A stretch of DNA of 64,000 bases, from positions 186,001-250,000 of the forward strand of contig CBDBUY010000010.1 of the NCBI GenBank assembly GCA_965212145.1, written 5' to 3'. This DNA comes from JAAEPI01 sp965212145 (GTDB lineage Bacteria; Bacteroidota; Bacteroidia; Cytophagales; Cyclobacteriaceae). The notes beneath the pieces are model-generated. The model saw only the letters and a program-made list of their open reading frames with translations, did not search any database and was not told the DNA's origin. This document shows, one piece after another, positions 1 to 8,613 of the stretch (position 1 is the stretch's first letter; every line of letters starts with the position of its first letter). The translations under genes and the position numbers were made by a program.

Positions 1-336
1 AGCTATTCCCGCGCAGTAGAATATGAAATTGACAATTCCAACATGACTGTCAGACAAGTATGGCAATTTGGGAAAGAGCGAGGGTTAGATTTTTTCTCGG
101 CAATTGTAAGTGATGTAGATTATTTGCCTGAAACAGGAAATATTCTAATAACATCGGGATTTATCAATTCTGGGAGAAACATTCGAGGGAAAATTATTGA
201 AGTAGACTATGACACCAAGGACGTTTTATTTGAAGCTACTTTGATTTACAAAACGCTTAATGGGACCGGGCAAATGTCATGGGGTCAAACCGATATCCTT
301 TATCGATCAGATCGTTTGACTCTTTTTGATCAGTGA
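1..336 (+). CDS. Arylsulfotransferase (ASST)-like protein, 3' end only
   Basis: The frame is open from base 1 and stops with TGA at 334-336, so only the last 111 or so residues are present. The visible part contains YSRAVEYEID, a WQFGKERG segment and SDVDYLPETGNILITSG, which I recognise as the C-terminal blade region of bacterial aryl-sulfate sulfotransferases (ASST family, PF05935). These are usually exported six-bladed propeller enzymes that move sulfate between phenolic compounds. The catalytic histidine region and any signal peptide lie outside the window, so activity and location cannot be judged. It converges on the carboxylase gene with 13 bases between stop codons. The family call rests on one conserved segment. 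Confidence 0.7.
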   Translation, partial: SYSRAVEYEIDNSNMTVRQVWQFGKERGLDFFSAIVSDVDYLPETGNILITSGFINSGRNIRGKIIEVDYDTKDVLFEATLIYKTLNGTGQMSWGQTDILYRSDRLTLFDQ

Positions 337-349
337 CTTGCAATTTAAT

Positions 350-1972
350 TTAGGTCTGAATTACCCCAACATTCATTTTCTCAATGGGAGCATGATTGGC
401 TGCTTCAATTCCCGCTGAGATTAACCTTCGGGTTTCCATAGGATCAATCACCCCATCCACCCACAAGCGCGATGCAGCATAATATGGACTCAACTTTTCG
501 TCGTAGCTTTTCTGAATTTTCGCCAAGTGTTTTTTCTGATCCTCTTCGCTCAACTCTTCGCCTTTTGACTTTAAAGTAGACATCTTGATCTGGAGCAACG
601 TTTTGCCGGCAGCAGCTCCACTCATAACTGCAATCTGTGCAGTAGGCCATGCAAAGATCAATCTCGGATCATACGCCTTTCCGCACATGGCATAATTACC
701 GGCACCATATGAACTCCCAAGGACGATACTAAATTTTGGTACCGTAGAATTCGAAACGGCATTCACCATTTTGGCTCCATCCTTGATAATCCCACCGTGT
801 TCGGATCGGCTGCCTACCATGAACCCGTTAACATCGTGAAGAAAAACCAAAGGGATTTTCCTTTGATTACAGTTCATTACGAATCGAGCGGCTTTGTCTG
901 CCGAATCTGAATAGATCACGCCACCCATCTGCATTTCGCCTTTCTTAGTTTTTACAGATTTGCGTTGATTAGCAACAATTCCGACGCTCCAGCCATCGAT
1001 TCTTCCGTATCCGCAGATAATCGTCTTTCCATAGAGCTCCTTGTACTGGTCAAATTCAGAGTTATCCACCAAGCTCTGAATAACATCCAGCATGTCAAAC
1101 TGAACATTCCGGTCTTTTGGGAAATAACCATAAACACCGTCTGGTTTCTCTGGCATGGTTGGCTCGGTTCGATTGAACCCGGCTAATTCCGGTTCGCCCA
1201 TTCGATCAAAAATTTTCTTTACCTGATCAAGACAATCCTTGTCGTCTTTGCACTTGTTGTCCGTCACTCCGGATATTTCGCAATGAGTAGTTGCACCACC
1301 CAATGTTTCATTGTCCACGTCTTCTCCCACGGCCGATTTCACGAGATAGCTCCCTCCCAGGAACACTGATCCAGTACCATCTACGATCAAGGCCTCATCC
1401 GACATGATAGGTAAATACGCGCCACCAGCCACGCAGCTTCCCATGATGGCGGCTATCTGGACGATCCCTTTTGAGGACATCACGGCGTTATTTCGGAATT
1501 GCCGACCAAAGTGCTCTTTGTCTGGAAAAATCTCGTCTTGCATGGGTAGGAAAACTCCCGCACTATCCACGAGGTAGATGATAGGCAGATTATTCTCTAT
1601 CGAAATTTCTTGGGCCCTTAAATTTTTCTTGGCTGTCATCGGAAACCACGCTCCGGCCTTCACAGTCGCATCATTGGCAACAACCACGCACATTCTGCCA
1701 GATACTTTTCCAATACCGGTGACGACCCCAGCGGATGGACAACCTCCCCACTCCTCGTACATTCCCTCAGCAGCGAATGCTCCAATCTCAACGAAGGATT
1801 TAGGGTCATCCAACAAGTAATCAATGCGCTCCCGTGCCGTCAGTTTTCCCTTCTTGTGGTGAGAGGCTATTTTCTTTTCTCCTCCACCTTTCTTGACTTC
1901 AGAAAGTTTCCGTCTCAGTTCTGAGACAAGCAGCTGATTTTCGTCTTTGTTCTTATTGAATTTGATGTCCAT
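350..1972 (-). CDS. Acyl-CoA carboxylase, carboxyltransferase (beta) subunit, methylcrotonyl-CoA carboxylase-like
   Basis: About 540 residues, the normal length of biotin-dependent acyl-CoA carboxylase beta subunits, which move carboxyl from carboxybiotin to an acyl-CoA. Two crotonase-fold halves are visible: an N-terminal half with DSAGVFLPMQDE near residue 136, and a C-terminal half with GSSYGAGNYAMCGKAYDPR followed by WPTAQIAVMSG. The GNYAMCG-KAYDPR form resembles methylcrotonyl-CoA carboxylase (leucine degradation) more than propionyl-CoA carboxylase, but the substrate cannot be fixed from sequence alone. No biotin carboxylase or biotin carrier gene is in the window. I chose the ATG at 1972; an in-frame TTG at 1996 would add eight residues. 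It is last in a minus-strand run after the amidase and MlaD genes, 45 bases from MlaD. Confidence 0.9.
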   Translation of the reverse strand: MDIKFNKNKDENQLLVSELRRKLSEVKKGGGEKKIASHHKKGKLTARERIDYLLDDPKSFVEIGAFAAEGMYEEWGGCPSAGVVTGIGKVSGRMCVVVANDATVKAGAWFPMTAKKNLRAQEISIENNLPIIYLVDSAGVFLPMQDEIFPDKEHFGRQFRNNAVMSSKGIVQIAAIMGSCVAGGAYLPIMSDEALIVDGTGSVFLGGSYLVKSAVGEDVDNETLGGATTHCEISGVTDNKCKDDKDCLDQVKKIFDRMGEPELAGFNRTEPTMPEKPDGVYGYFPKDRNVQFDMLDVIQSLVDNSEFDQYKELYGKTIICGYGRIDGWSVGIVANQRKSVKTKKGEMQMGGVIYSDSADKAARFVMNCNQRKIPLVFLHDVNGFMVGSRSEHGGIIKDGAKMVNAVSNSTVPKFSIVLGSSYGAGNYAMCGKAYDPRLIFAWPTAQIAVMSGAAAGKTLLQIKMSTLKSKGEELSEEDQKKHLAKIQKSYDEKLSPYYAASRLWVDGVIDPMETRRLISAGIEAANHAPIEKMNVGVIQT

Positions 1973-2017
1973 TTGTCGTGGGTTAATGAACACCAAAGAA
2001 AATGAAATTCCGTTGGA

Positions 2018-2950
2018 CTAGTCGTCCTTTAATCCCTCAAGCTTTTTGTGCTTACGACCAAGAGGTTTCATAAAGTCTCGAGGATACTGATTGAAGTGGA
2101 TGAGAAGTTTATCCAGATCTACCAAAGCCTTGTTCAGGTTTTGATATAGTGAGTCGTTGGAAATGAGCTTGCCGATGGTTCCTTGATTATTCGTGAGGCT
2201 GTCCAACGTGTTATTTACATTTTTCAGTAGTTCGTTCGAAGTAGCAATGGTGGCTTTAAGCTCAGAATTCTTTAACGAATCGGAAAGCGCCTCCATATTC
2301 TTCATGGTCGAATTGAGTGGCTTGATCGCGCCATTTACATTTTGAACCAAAGAATCTAGCTGATCAAAAGCTCTGGCGATCTTGGCATCATTTTGTTCCA
2401 GAATACCTCGCACATCTACTAGGACGGTATCCATATTTCTAACAGCACTGGTGAGGCTTTCGCCAAATCCTTCCATTCCTAGAAGAATTTCATTGATACG
2501 ACGAATGGTGATCTGAATATTATCAGTAATAGGCTGAGCTTGTTCTAGAATTTCGGACAATCCTTTGTCAACCCGAGGAATCAGGTATGCACCAGGCTCC
2601 AAGATTGCTTTATGTGTTTTTCTATTCAGCACGATGGCCTTTCCTCCCAACAAACCATCCGAAGCGAGCTCTGCTATGGTAGAATCTCCCAACTGAACGT
2701 TCCCCTGAAGGTCAATCTCCACAAGGACGTCATTCGTTTCAGGTTGAAAAAGCACATTACTCACACGTCCTACCTGAACACCATTGATTTTCACGGCGCT
2801 ACCTACAACCAGGCCGTCGGTATTTCCATATTCAACAAAGTACCGGTTGGTATTTGCAAAAACGTCCGTGCCTTTGAGGTAATTAAATCCGTAATAAAGA
2901 AGGGCTCCCGCTATCAGCGCTATCAGCCCAATTCGAAGTTCTTTTGACAC
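2018..2950 (-). CDS. MlaD/MCE-family lipid transport protein
   Basis: 310 residues. One N-terminal membrane helix (residues about 5-23) is followed by an MCE domain (about 36-115) with the typical DGLVVGSAVKINGVQVGRV segment. The rest is a long, mostly helical region (about 125-300) rich in N, L and D, as in MCE proteins that build a periplasmic channel. MCE proteins move phospholipids between inner and outer membranes, usually with an MlaE/MlaF ABC transporter; neither is in the window. The start is GTG at 2950, the only start just before the membrane helix. It lies 14 bases after the amidase gene, so the two are probably co-transcribed. Next to divergent lptD, it suggests an outer-membrane maintenance role. 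Confidence 0.9.
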   Translation of the reverse strand: MSKELRIGLIALIAGALLYYGFNYLKGTDVFANTNRYFVEYGNTDGLVVGSAVKINGVQVGRVSNVLFQPETNDVLVEIDLQGNVQLGDSTIAELASDGLLGGKAIVLNRKTHKAILEPGAYLIPRVDKGLSEILEQAQPITDNIQITIRRINEILLGMEGFGESLTSAVRNMDTVLVDVRGILEQNDAKIARAFDQLDSLVQNVNGAIKPLNSTMKNMEALSDSLKNSELKATIATSNELLKNVNNTLDSLTNNQGTIGKLISNDSLYQNLNKALVDLDKLLIHFNQYPRDFMKPLGRKHKKLEGLKDD

Positions 2951-2964
2951 AAGTCAGGATTTTC

Positions 2965-3741
2965 TTAGTTCGAAGATTCCATTCTTTCCTTATAAGCTCG
3001 AACGGCCCTGAAGATCCCAGAAGCGATATACACCTGGTTCAATTTATCATTCAATTCCTGTTCTTCCTTACTATTGCTAAGATAACCCGTTTCAACTAAT
3101 ACGCTGGGCATGGTGGTTTGCCACAAAACCCAAAATGGTGCCTGCCGAACCCCACGACTGTTTCGTCCAACACGCTCCTCCATCTGCTTCTCGATCTCAG
3201 CGGCAAGCAAAAGACTGTTATTCAAGTGTGCACTCTGGTACAAGTCGAACAAGATGTAAGATTCATCGGATTTGGGATCGAAACCTTCGTATTTCGTTTG
3301 ATCTTCTTCCAATAGCATTACGCTGTTTTCGCGTTTAGCTACATCAAGATTTTTATTGATTTTATCAAGCCCCATGACGTAGGTCTCTGAACCGTAAACA
3401 TTCTTGTTATGGAAGGCGTTGCAGTGAATGGAAATGAAAAGGTCTGCTCCCTCCTTATTTGCAAGATCTGCTCTCTCATGTAACTCCAGGAATGAATCGT
3501 CTTCTCGAGTGAAAATGACTTCCACATCCTCTATGTTTTCTTCAAGAATGCGGCCTAATTCCAGACCAATTTTCAATGCGACATTCTTCTCTTTAGAGAA
3601 CTTACCGGACGTCCCTGGATCATGGTCGCCATGTCCAGGATCGATGACTATCCTCCTTACTTTGTAAGCAGTCGGCCCGGTAGGGTGAAATGAAAACAAA
3701 AACAGGACGGATATACCAAGAAGAAGTACAATATTTCTCAT
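2965..3741 (-). CDS. N-acetylmuramoyl-L-alanine amidase (Amidase_3)
   Basis: About 258 residues from the ATG at 3741. This start gives a clean signal peptide (RNIVLLLGISVLFLFSF), whereas a TTG at 3768 would put a charged extension before it. The Amidase_3 zinc enzyme signature is complete: IDPGHGDHDPGTSG with the first zinc histidine, a glutamate after KNVALKIG, SIHCNAFHNK with a further histidine, and VETGYLSNSKEE with the catalytic glutamate. The enzyme cuts the amide bond between MurNAc and the stem peptide in the periplasm, typically in cell separation. No separate peptidoglycan-binding domain is seen. It is the first gene of a minus-strand run with mlaD-like and carboxylase genes, and diverges from lptD. 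Confidence 0.92.
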   Translation of the reverse strand: MRNIVLLLGISVLFLFSFHPTGPTAYKVRRIVIDPGHGDHDPGTSGKFSKEKNVALKIGLELGRILEENIEDVEVIFTREDDSFLELHERADLANKEGADLFISIHCNAFHNKNVYGSETYVMGLDKINKNLDVAKRENSVMLLEEDQTKYEGFDPKSDESYILFDLYQSAHLNNSLLLAAEIEKQMEERVGRNSRGVRQAPFWVLWQTTMPSVLVETGYLSNSKEEQELNDKLNQVYIASGIFRAVRAYKERMESSN

Positions 3742-3828
3742 GTCTGTTCGATAGCTAAGAAAGTCCAAAATGGGATAGCTTTACACAAAATTGATAATTT
3801 TTAGCCTAAAATCTAAATCTGAGCAGGC

Positions 3829-6543
3829 TTGAGGAGTTGTGCTTTTTTTATTGCCGTTTTTCTAGCCGGCTTCCTGGCTCAGGGACAAGACCCATCAGAG
3901 GGAGTCACACGTGACTCTACACGTCAAATTACTCCTACCCGATACTCCTCATTCGATTCACTGAGCACACAACCAGTCGATTCGATTCCGCCACAACCTC
4001 GCACGTCTAACGACATCAGCACCACGATCAATTATAATGCGAGAGACTCCATGTTTTTTGATCTGACAAATCAAAGCCTTAGGCTTTACGGAAACACCCA
4101 CGTGGATTACGGTCAGATCGTTTTGGAAGCTGAGCGCACCCAGGTTGATTGGGTTAATCAGACCATTAAATCGGAATTCGTTCTTGATTCAGCAGGAAAG
4201 AAAATAGGAAAGCCGATATTTAATGATCGCGGCAAAATCTATGAAACGGATGACATCATCTATGATTTTAAGTCCAGAAAAGCGGTTATTCAGGGTGTCA
4301 TCACTGAGCAGGACGGAGCAATCATGCATGGTAGAAATGTCAAGAAGAACGAAGCAAATGATATGTTCATCAGTGGGGCACTTTACACGACCTGTAATCT
4401 GGCACATCCTCATTTCTTTATAGAATCCAAAAAACTGAAGGTAATACCTGGAAATAAAGTGATCACAGGACCTTTTCATCTAAAGTTCCGTGAGGTACCG
4501 ACACCACTATGGGGACCATTCGGAATGTTTCCACAACCAAAGAAAAAAGCAAGCGGAATAATCATGCCAACATATGGCGAGGAAGTGCGAAGGGGCTTTT
4601 TCCTTCGAGGAGGTGGATATTATTTTGACATTAGTGATTATGTGGACCTTAGAGTGACCGGAGACCTCTACTCGAAAGGTGGTCATGCATTGAACTTTTC
4701 GTCGAATTATATAAAGAGATACGCCTATCGTGGAAGCATGAGTTTTGAATACACGAAAAACGTCACAGGAACCCTTATTAATACCTCGGAACAAAATTCT
4801 TATTGGTATAGATGGAACCACTCACCACAGAGTAGGGGCAATTCTCGTTTCTCGGCATCTGTTTCACTTGGGAGTACATCATTTAATGAGAATAACAACC
4901 TCCTCCTTCAGGATTTCGAGCGGAGTATCACAGCCCAATATTCCTCGAATGTTACTTACAGCAACAAACTGCAAGGAACTCCCTATAACCTAAACAGTAG
5001 TGCACGATTTAGTCAGAATATTCAAACCGGAATAGTAAACCTAACCCTGCCTGATATTACGATGAACATGACCAGACTCTTTCCATTTAAGGGCTTGGCA
5101 AAATCAAATAAATCCCCGTTAGCCAAATTGAGCTTCAGCCACACTTTTGCTGCGAAAAACGAACTAACCAATGCGCCTCGAAGTGGTTACAGCTTTGATG
5201 TGGCCAATGAATTCGACGATAGTCAAGATACACTGGCTTTTAATGGACAGAATTTGTCTCGCATCTACGATAGATCTCGATTGGGTGCGAGGCATACTGT
5301 ACCAATAACGACTTCAATGAACGTTTTGAAGTATTTCACATTTTCACCAACTTTTAATTATCAGGAAGTCTGGTATGGAAGGGAACTAAAATTTACAGAT
5401 TACGACGCACTAGCTGGTGGAGTCAGGGTAGACACTGTGGAAACATTTAGTCGCGCTGGGAGCTGGAGAAGCAGTGCATCTTTGAATACTCGCCTATATG
5501 GCCTCTATCCGGTAGGCAAACTTGGCATACAAGCTATTCGTCACGTGATTACTCCTAATATATCCTTCAGCTACAATCCAGATTTCAGCGACACGAAGTA
5601 TGGTGTTTATAAAGATGTGGTGATTGATGAGGATGGTAATACACGCAGATTATCAAAATACGAAGGATTTATTTATGGTTCACCACCCGGCGGTGAAAGT
5701 CAGACAATGTCTTTCTCACTGACCAATAACATCGAAATGAAGGTATTAGATAAATCAGATAGTACTGGTGAATCCTTCAAAAAAGTAAAACTCTTTGACA
5801 ACCTTGCCGCGAGCGGAGGATACAACTTTGCAGCAGATTCGTTTAAGCTGAACGACTTTTCATTATCAGCTAGAACCAGTCTGTTCAAAGGCAAATTGAC
5901 CATTAACACGAATGCGACGCTAGATCCATACATGTACAAGTTGATCTCCAAAGAAAACGGCAGAGTTCAACAGAGGAAGTTGGATAGGTATACATGGAAC
6001 AACGGGAAAGGACTGGGTCAATTCAAATCCGTCAGAGCCTCCATAAATTTCAATCTTGATGGCAAGAAGAAGGGTCAAGGTTCTCAGGGATCAGATAGGA
6101 ATTCTCAATTCGATCCCTCTTTCAGCGATCCAAATTTCAACGGTGAACCTGAAGAAGTACAGGAAATAATCCGACACATTCAGGATAATCCTGAGCAGTA
6201 TGTCGATTTCGATTTACCCTGGAGTGTGAGGACTGCTTTCACTGTTTCTAGAAGGAAAACGGGATTTGAGGATGCAATTACCACCCGTTCTATGACATTA
6301 AGTGGCTCGCTTGGACTCACTGACAAAACCCAAATTACATTTAACTCGGGATACGATTTTGAATCCAAAGAATTTACTACCACTCGAATAAGCCTAAGCA
6401 GGGATTTGCATTGCTGGACTCTGGATTTTAATTGGGTTCCATTTGGAACATATCAGTCCTACATGTTAGTAATAAGAGCGAAATCATCAATCCTTCAAGA
6501 CTTGAAGGTTCAGAAGCGCAAGAGTTTCTTTGACGCCTTTTAA
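3829..6543 (+). CDS. lptD: LptD-like LPS assembly outer-membrane protein
   Basis: 904 residues. A signal peptide (residues 1-19) is followed by a Ser/Thr/Pro linker, an OstA-type periplasmic segment (about 60-200, with YGNTHVDYGQIVLEAERT) and a long beta-barrel region rich in alternating aromatic and polar residues. The last residue is phenylalanine, as expected for a Bam substrate. This matches the Bacteroidota 'putative LPS assembly protein LptD' family, which delivers LPS to the outer leaflet. The start is TTG at 3829: an in-frame TGA at 3820-3822 excludes any earlier start, and later ATGs would cut off the signal peptide. It diverges from the amidase/MlaD operon across 87 bases and converges with the receiver gene with one base between stops. 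Confidence 0.88.
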   Translation: MRSCAFFIAVFLAGFLAQGQDPSEGVTRDSTRQITPTRYSSFDSLSTQPVDSIPPQPRTSNDISTTINYNARDSMFFDLTNQSLRLYGNTHVDYGQIVLEAERTQVDWVNQTIKSEFVLDSAGKKIGKPIFNDRGKIYETDDIIYDFKSRKAVIQGVITEQDGAIMHGRNVKKNEANDMFISGALYTTCNLAHPHFFIESKKLKVIPGNKVITGPFHLKFREVPTPLWGPFGMFPQPKKKASGIIMPTYGEEVRRGFFLRGGGYYFDISDYVDLRVTGDLYSKGGHALNFSSNYIKRYAYRGSMSFEYTKNVTGTLINTSEQNSYWYRWNHSPQSRGNSRFSASVSLGSTSFNENNNLLLQDFERSITAQYSSNVTYSNKLQGTPYNLNSSARFSQNIQTGIVNLTLPDITMNMTRLFPFKGLAKSNKSPLAKLSFSHTFAAKNELTNAPRSGYSFDVANEFDDSQDTLAFNGQNLSRIYDRSRLGARHTVPITTSMNVLKYFTFSPTFNYQEVWYGRELKFTDYDALAGGVRVDTVETFSRAGSWRSSASLNTRLYGLYPVGKLGIQAIRHVITPNISFSYNPDFSDTKYGVYKDVVIDEDGNTRRLSKYEGFIYGSPPGGESQTMSFSLTNNIEMKVLDKSDSTGESFKKVKLFDNLAASGGYNFAADSFKLNDFSLSARTSLFKGKLTINTNATLDPYMYKLISKENGRVQQRKLDRYTWNNGKGLGQFKSVRASINFNLDGKKKGQGSQGSDRNSQFDPSFSDPNFNGEPEEVQEIIRHIQDNPEQYVDFDLPWSVRTAFTVSRRKTGFEDAITTRSMTLSGSLGLTDKTQITFNSGYDFESKEFTTTRISLSRDLHCWTLDFNWVPFGTYQSYMLVIRAKSSILQDLKVQKRKSFFDAF

Positions 6544-6544
6544 A

Positions 6545-6895
6545 CTATCGGCATTTTGCAATTGCCTCCTTGAGACGATCTATTGACGGGGGCTTCTGAA
6601 TGAACTCAATGTACTCTATATCGTAGTTCTTCATGATATCTTCATCATAGCCAGAGACCACTATGACGTTTGGCTTATAATCCAGCAGCTCCATGAATTC
6701 TGGCCCATCTAAGCCGGAAATTTGAATATCCAGGAATAGAATATTAGGTTTTTGTCTTTCAATGTTAAGGACAGCATCAGTGGTCCCGCTGTAGGTACCC
6801 AGATGTTTGATGTCTGGAATTCTTTCCAGGTACTTCTCCAGTAACAATGCAAATTCCGGATCGTCTTCTACGATTATATAGCTTAACTCAGCCAT
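6545..6895 (-). CDS. Single-domain response regulator (receiver only)
   Basis: 116 residues, just one CheY-like receiver domain with no output domain. Key residues are present: an acidic pair in IIVEDDPEFA, the phospho-acceptor aspartate in LFLDIQISGLDG, the switch serine in VVSGYDED and the conserved lysine in FIQKPPS. It should therefore be phosphorylatable. The style (YIIVEDDPEFALLLEKYL) resembles receivers of the LytR/AlgR type. Its ATG at 6895 lies inside the 3' end of lysS, a 13-base overlap, so translation is probably coupled to lysS. No histidine kinase is adjacent; the nearest is about 44 kb away. The partner and output are unknown. Confidence 0.85.
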   Translation of the reverse strand: MAELSYIIVEDDPEFALLLEKYLERIPDIKHLGTYSGTTDAVLNIERQKPNILFLDIQISGLDGPEFMELLDYKPNVIVVSGYDEDIMKNYDIEYIEFIQKPPSIDRLKEAIAKCR

Positions 6896-8613
6896 GCTTC
6901 CACTTCATCTTTGGTTGGGTTTTGAACGTCCTTAAGCTTCATTTTTTTGCGCATCCCACATACGTCATTGTGAAGCTTATTTGCGTTCGCCTCTTTCAAG
7001 GAGGAAATGTTAAGGTAGCCCAATTTTTGAATAATTGGTACCAACTCAGCCCGAATACCTAAATCTAGGTAGTCCCGCTCGGAAGCTTCAACAGCCTTTT
7101 TCTCAGGTCTCATCTGAGGGAAAAAGAGCACGTCCTGAATAGAATTGGAGTTAGTCATGATCATCGATAGTCTATCAATCCCCACTCCCAGGCCAGCCGT
7201 CGGTGGCATGCCGTATTCGAGCGCTCGCAGAAAGTCTTCATCCAAGGTCATGGCCTCCTCGTCTCCCCTTTTGCCCAATTCCAGCTGCTCTTCGAATCTC
7301 TTCCTTTGATCGATCGGGTCATTCAGCTCTGAGAATGCATTGCAGATTTCTTTTCCATTACAGATTGCTTCAAATCGCTCCACTAGACCGTCCTTGCTTC
7401 TGTGCTTCTTTGCCAGAGGAGACATCTCCACTGGATAGTCCGTAATGAATGTAGGCTGAATCAGCTGTCCTTCACATTTTTCACCGAATATTTCATCGAT
7501 CAATTTTCCCTTACCCATCGTTTCATCAACGGGAACCTCAAGTTTCTGAGCAGTCTCACGAAGTTCCATTTCGTCCATCTCAGAAATATCGATGCTGGTG
7601 AAATGTTGAATGGCTTCAAACATGGTGAAACGCTTCCAAGGGCGTTTGAAATCAATCAAATTTTCTCCGACTTGAACTTTCGTCTGGCCATGAAGATCGA
7701 TCGCCACTTTCTCGACCATCTCTTCCACTAGGTTCATCATCCACTCATAATCCTTGTAAGCTACGTAAAGCTCCACCTGCGTAAACTCGGGATTGTGGAA
7801 TCGAGACATTCCTTCATTTCTGAAATCCTTGGAAAACTCAAAGACCCCATCAAATCCACCGACAATCAGTCTTTTCAAATAAAGTTCATTGGCAATGCGG
7901 AGATACAGGGTCATGTCCAGCGTATTGTGATGCGTCTTGAACGGCCTTGCAGCTGCACCACCATACAAGGGCTGCAGGATCGGCGTTTCCACCTCGAGGT
8001 AACCATTTCCTGCTAAATAATTCCGAATAGAATTGACCAGTTCGGTTCGCTGGATGAAGGTCTTTTTTACCTCTGGGTTCACGACCAAGTCAACATAGCG
8101 CTGACGGTAGCGCTGCTCCGGATCACTGAACGCATCATGTGTTCGTACATTTCCGCTTTCATCCTCAGATTCCTTAACAATAGGAAGAGGCTTCAGTGAT
8201 TTCGTCAGTAGCTTCAGCTCGGTCACGTGAACTGAGAGCTCGCCCACTTGAGTTCTAAAAACAAACCCTTTGATCCCGATGATGTCCCCAATGTCCATCT
8301 TCTTCTTAAAGACGTCATTGTAAAATGACTTATCCTCGTCAGGGCAAATGTCATCTCGTCGCAGATATATCTGAATCCGCCCTTCCTGATCTTGTATCTC
8401 AGCAAATGACGCTGAGCCCATGATGCGTCTGCTCATTAACCGACCAGCAATCGAAATCTCCTTAAAATCATCAGGGTTTTTATCAAATCCTTCTTTGATT
8501 TCTTGGCTCGTCGTGGAGATTTCAAAAAACTCCGCCGGGTATGGATTCACCTCGGCCTGAATTAGCTCTTCTCGGATTTTTCTTCTCTGCAGTTCCTGTT
8601 CGCTCAGTTGCAT
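6883..8613 (-). CDS. lysS: Lysyl-tRNA synthetase, class II
   Basis: 576 residues. An N-terminal OB-fold anticodon-binding domain (about 55-150, with IAGRLMSRRIMGSASFAEIQD) precedes the class II catalytic core. Motif 2 is FRNEGMSRFHNPEFTQVELY and motif 3 is GLGVGIDRLSMIMT. The protein charges tRNA-Lys in the cytoplasm. A C-terminal extension of about 70 residues after the core looks like the helical tail common in Bacteroidota LysRS. The ATG at 8613 overlaps the TAA of the proline dehydrogenase gene by one base, and the 3' end overlaps the receiver gene by 13 bases, giving a tightly coupled three-gene run. Confidence 0.97.
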   Translation of the reverse strand: MQLSEQELQRRKIREELIQAEVNPYPAEFFEISTTSQEIKEGFDKNPDDFKEISIAGRLMSRRIMGSASFAEIQDQEGRIQIYLRRDDICPDEDKSFYNDVFKKKMDIGDIIGIKGFVFRTQVGELSVHVTELKLLTKSLKPLPIVKESEDESGNVRTHDAFSDPEQRYRQRYVDLVVNPEVKKTFIQRTELVNSIRNYLAGNGYLEVETPILQPLYGGAAARPFKTHHNTLDMTLYLRIANELYLKRLIVGGFDGVFEFSKDFRNEGMSRFHNPEFTQVELYVAYKDYEWMMNLVEEMVEKVAIDLHGQTKVQVGENLIDFKRPWKRFTMFEAIQHFTSIDISEMDEMELRETAQKLEVPVDETMGKGKLIDEIFGEKCEGQLIQPTFITDYPVEMSPLAKKHRSKDGLVERFEAICNGKEICNAFSELNDPIDQRKRFEEQLELGKRGDEEAMTLDEDFLRALEYGMPPTAGLGVGIDRLSMIMTNSNSIQDVLFFPQMRPEKKAVEASERDYLDLGIRAELVPIIQKLGYLNISSLKEANANKLHNDVCGMRKKMKLKDVQNPTKDEVEAWLS

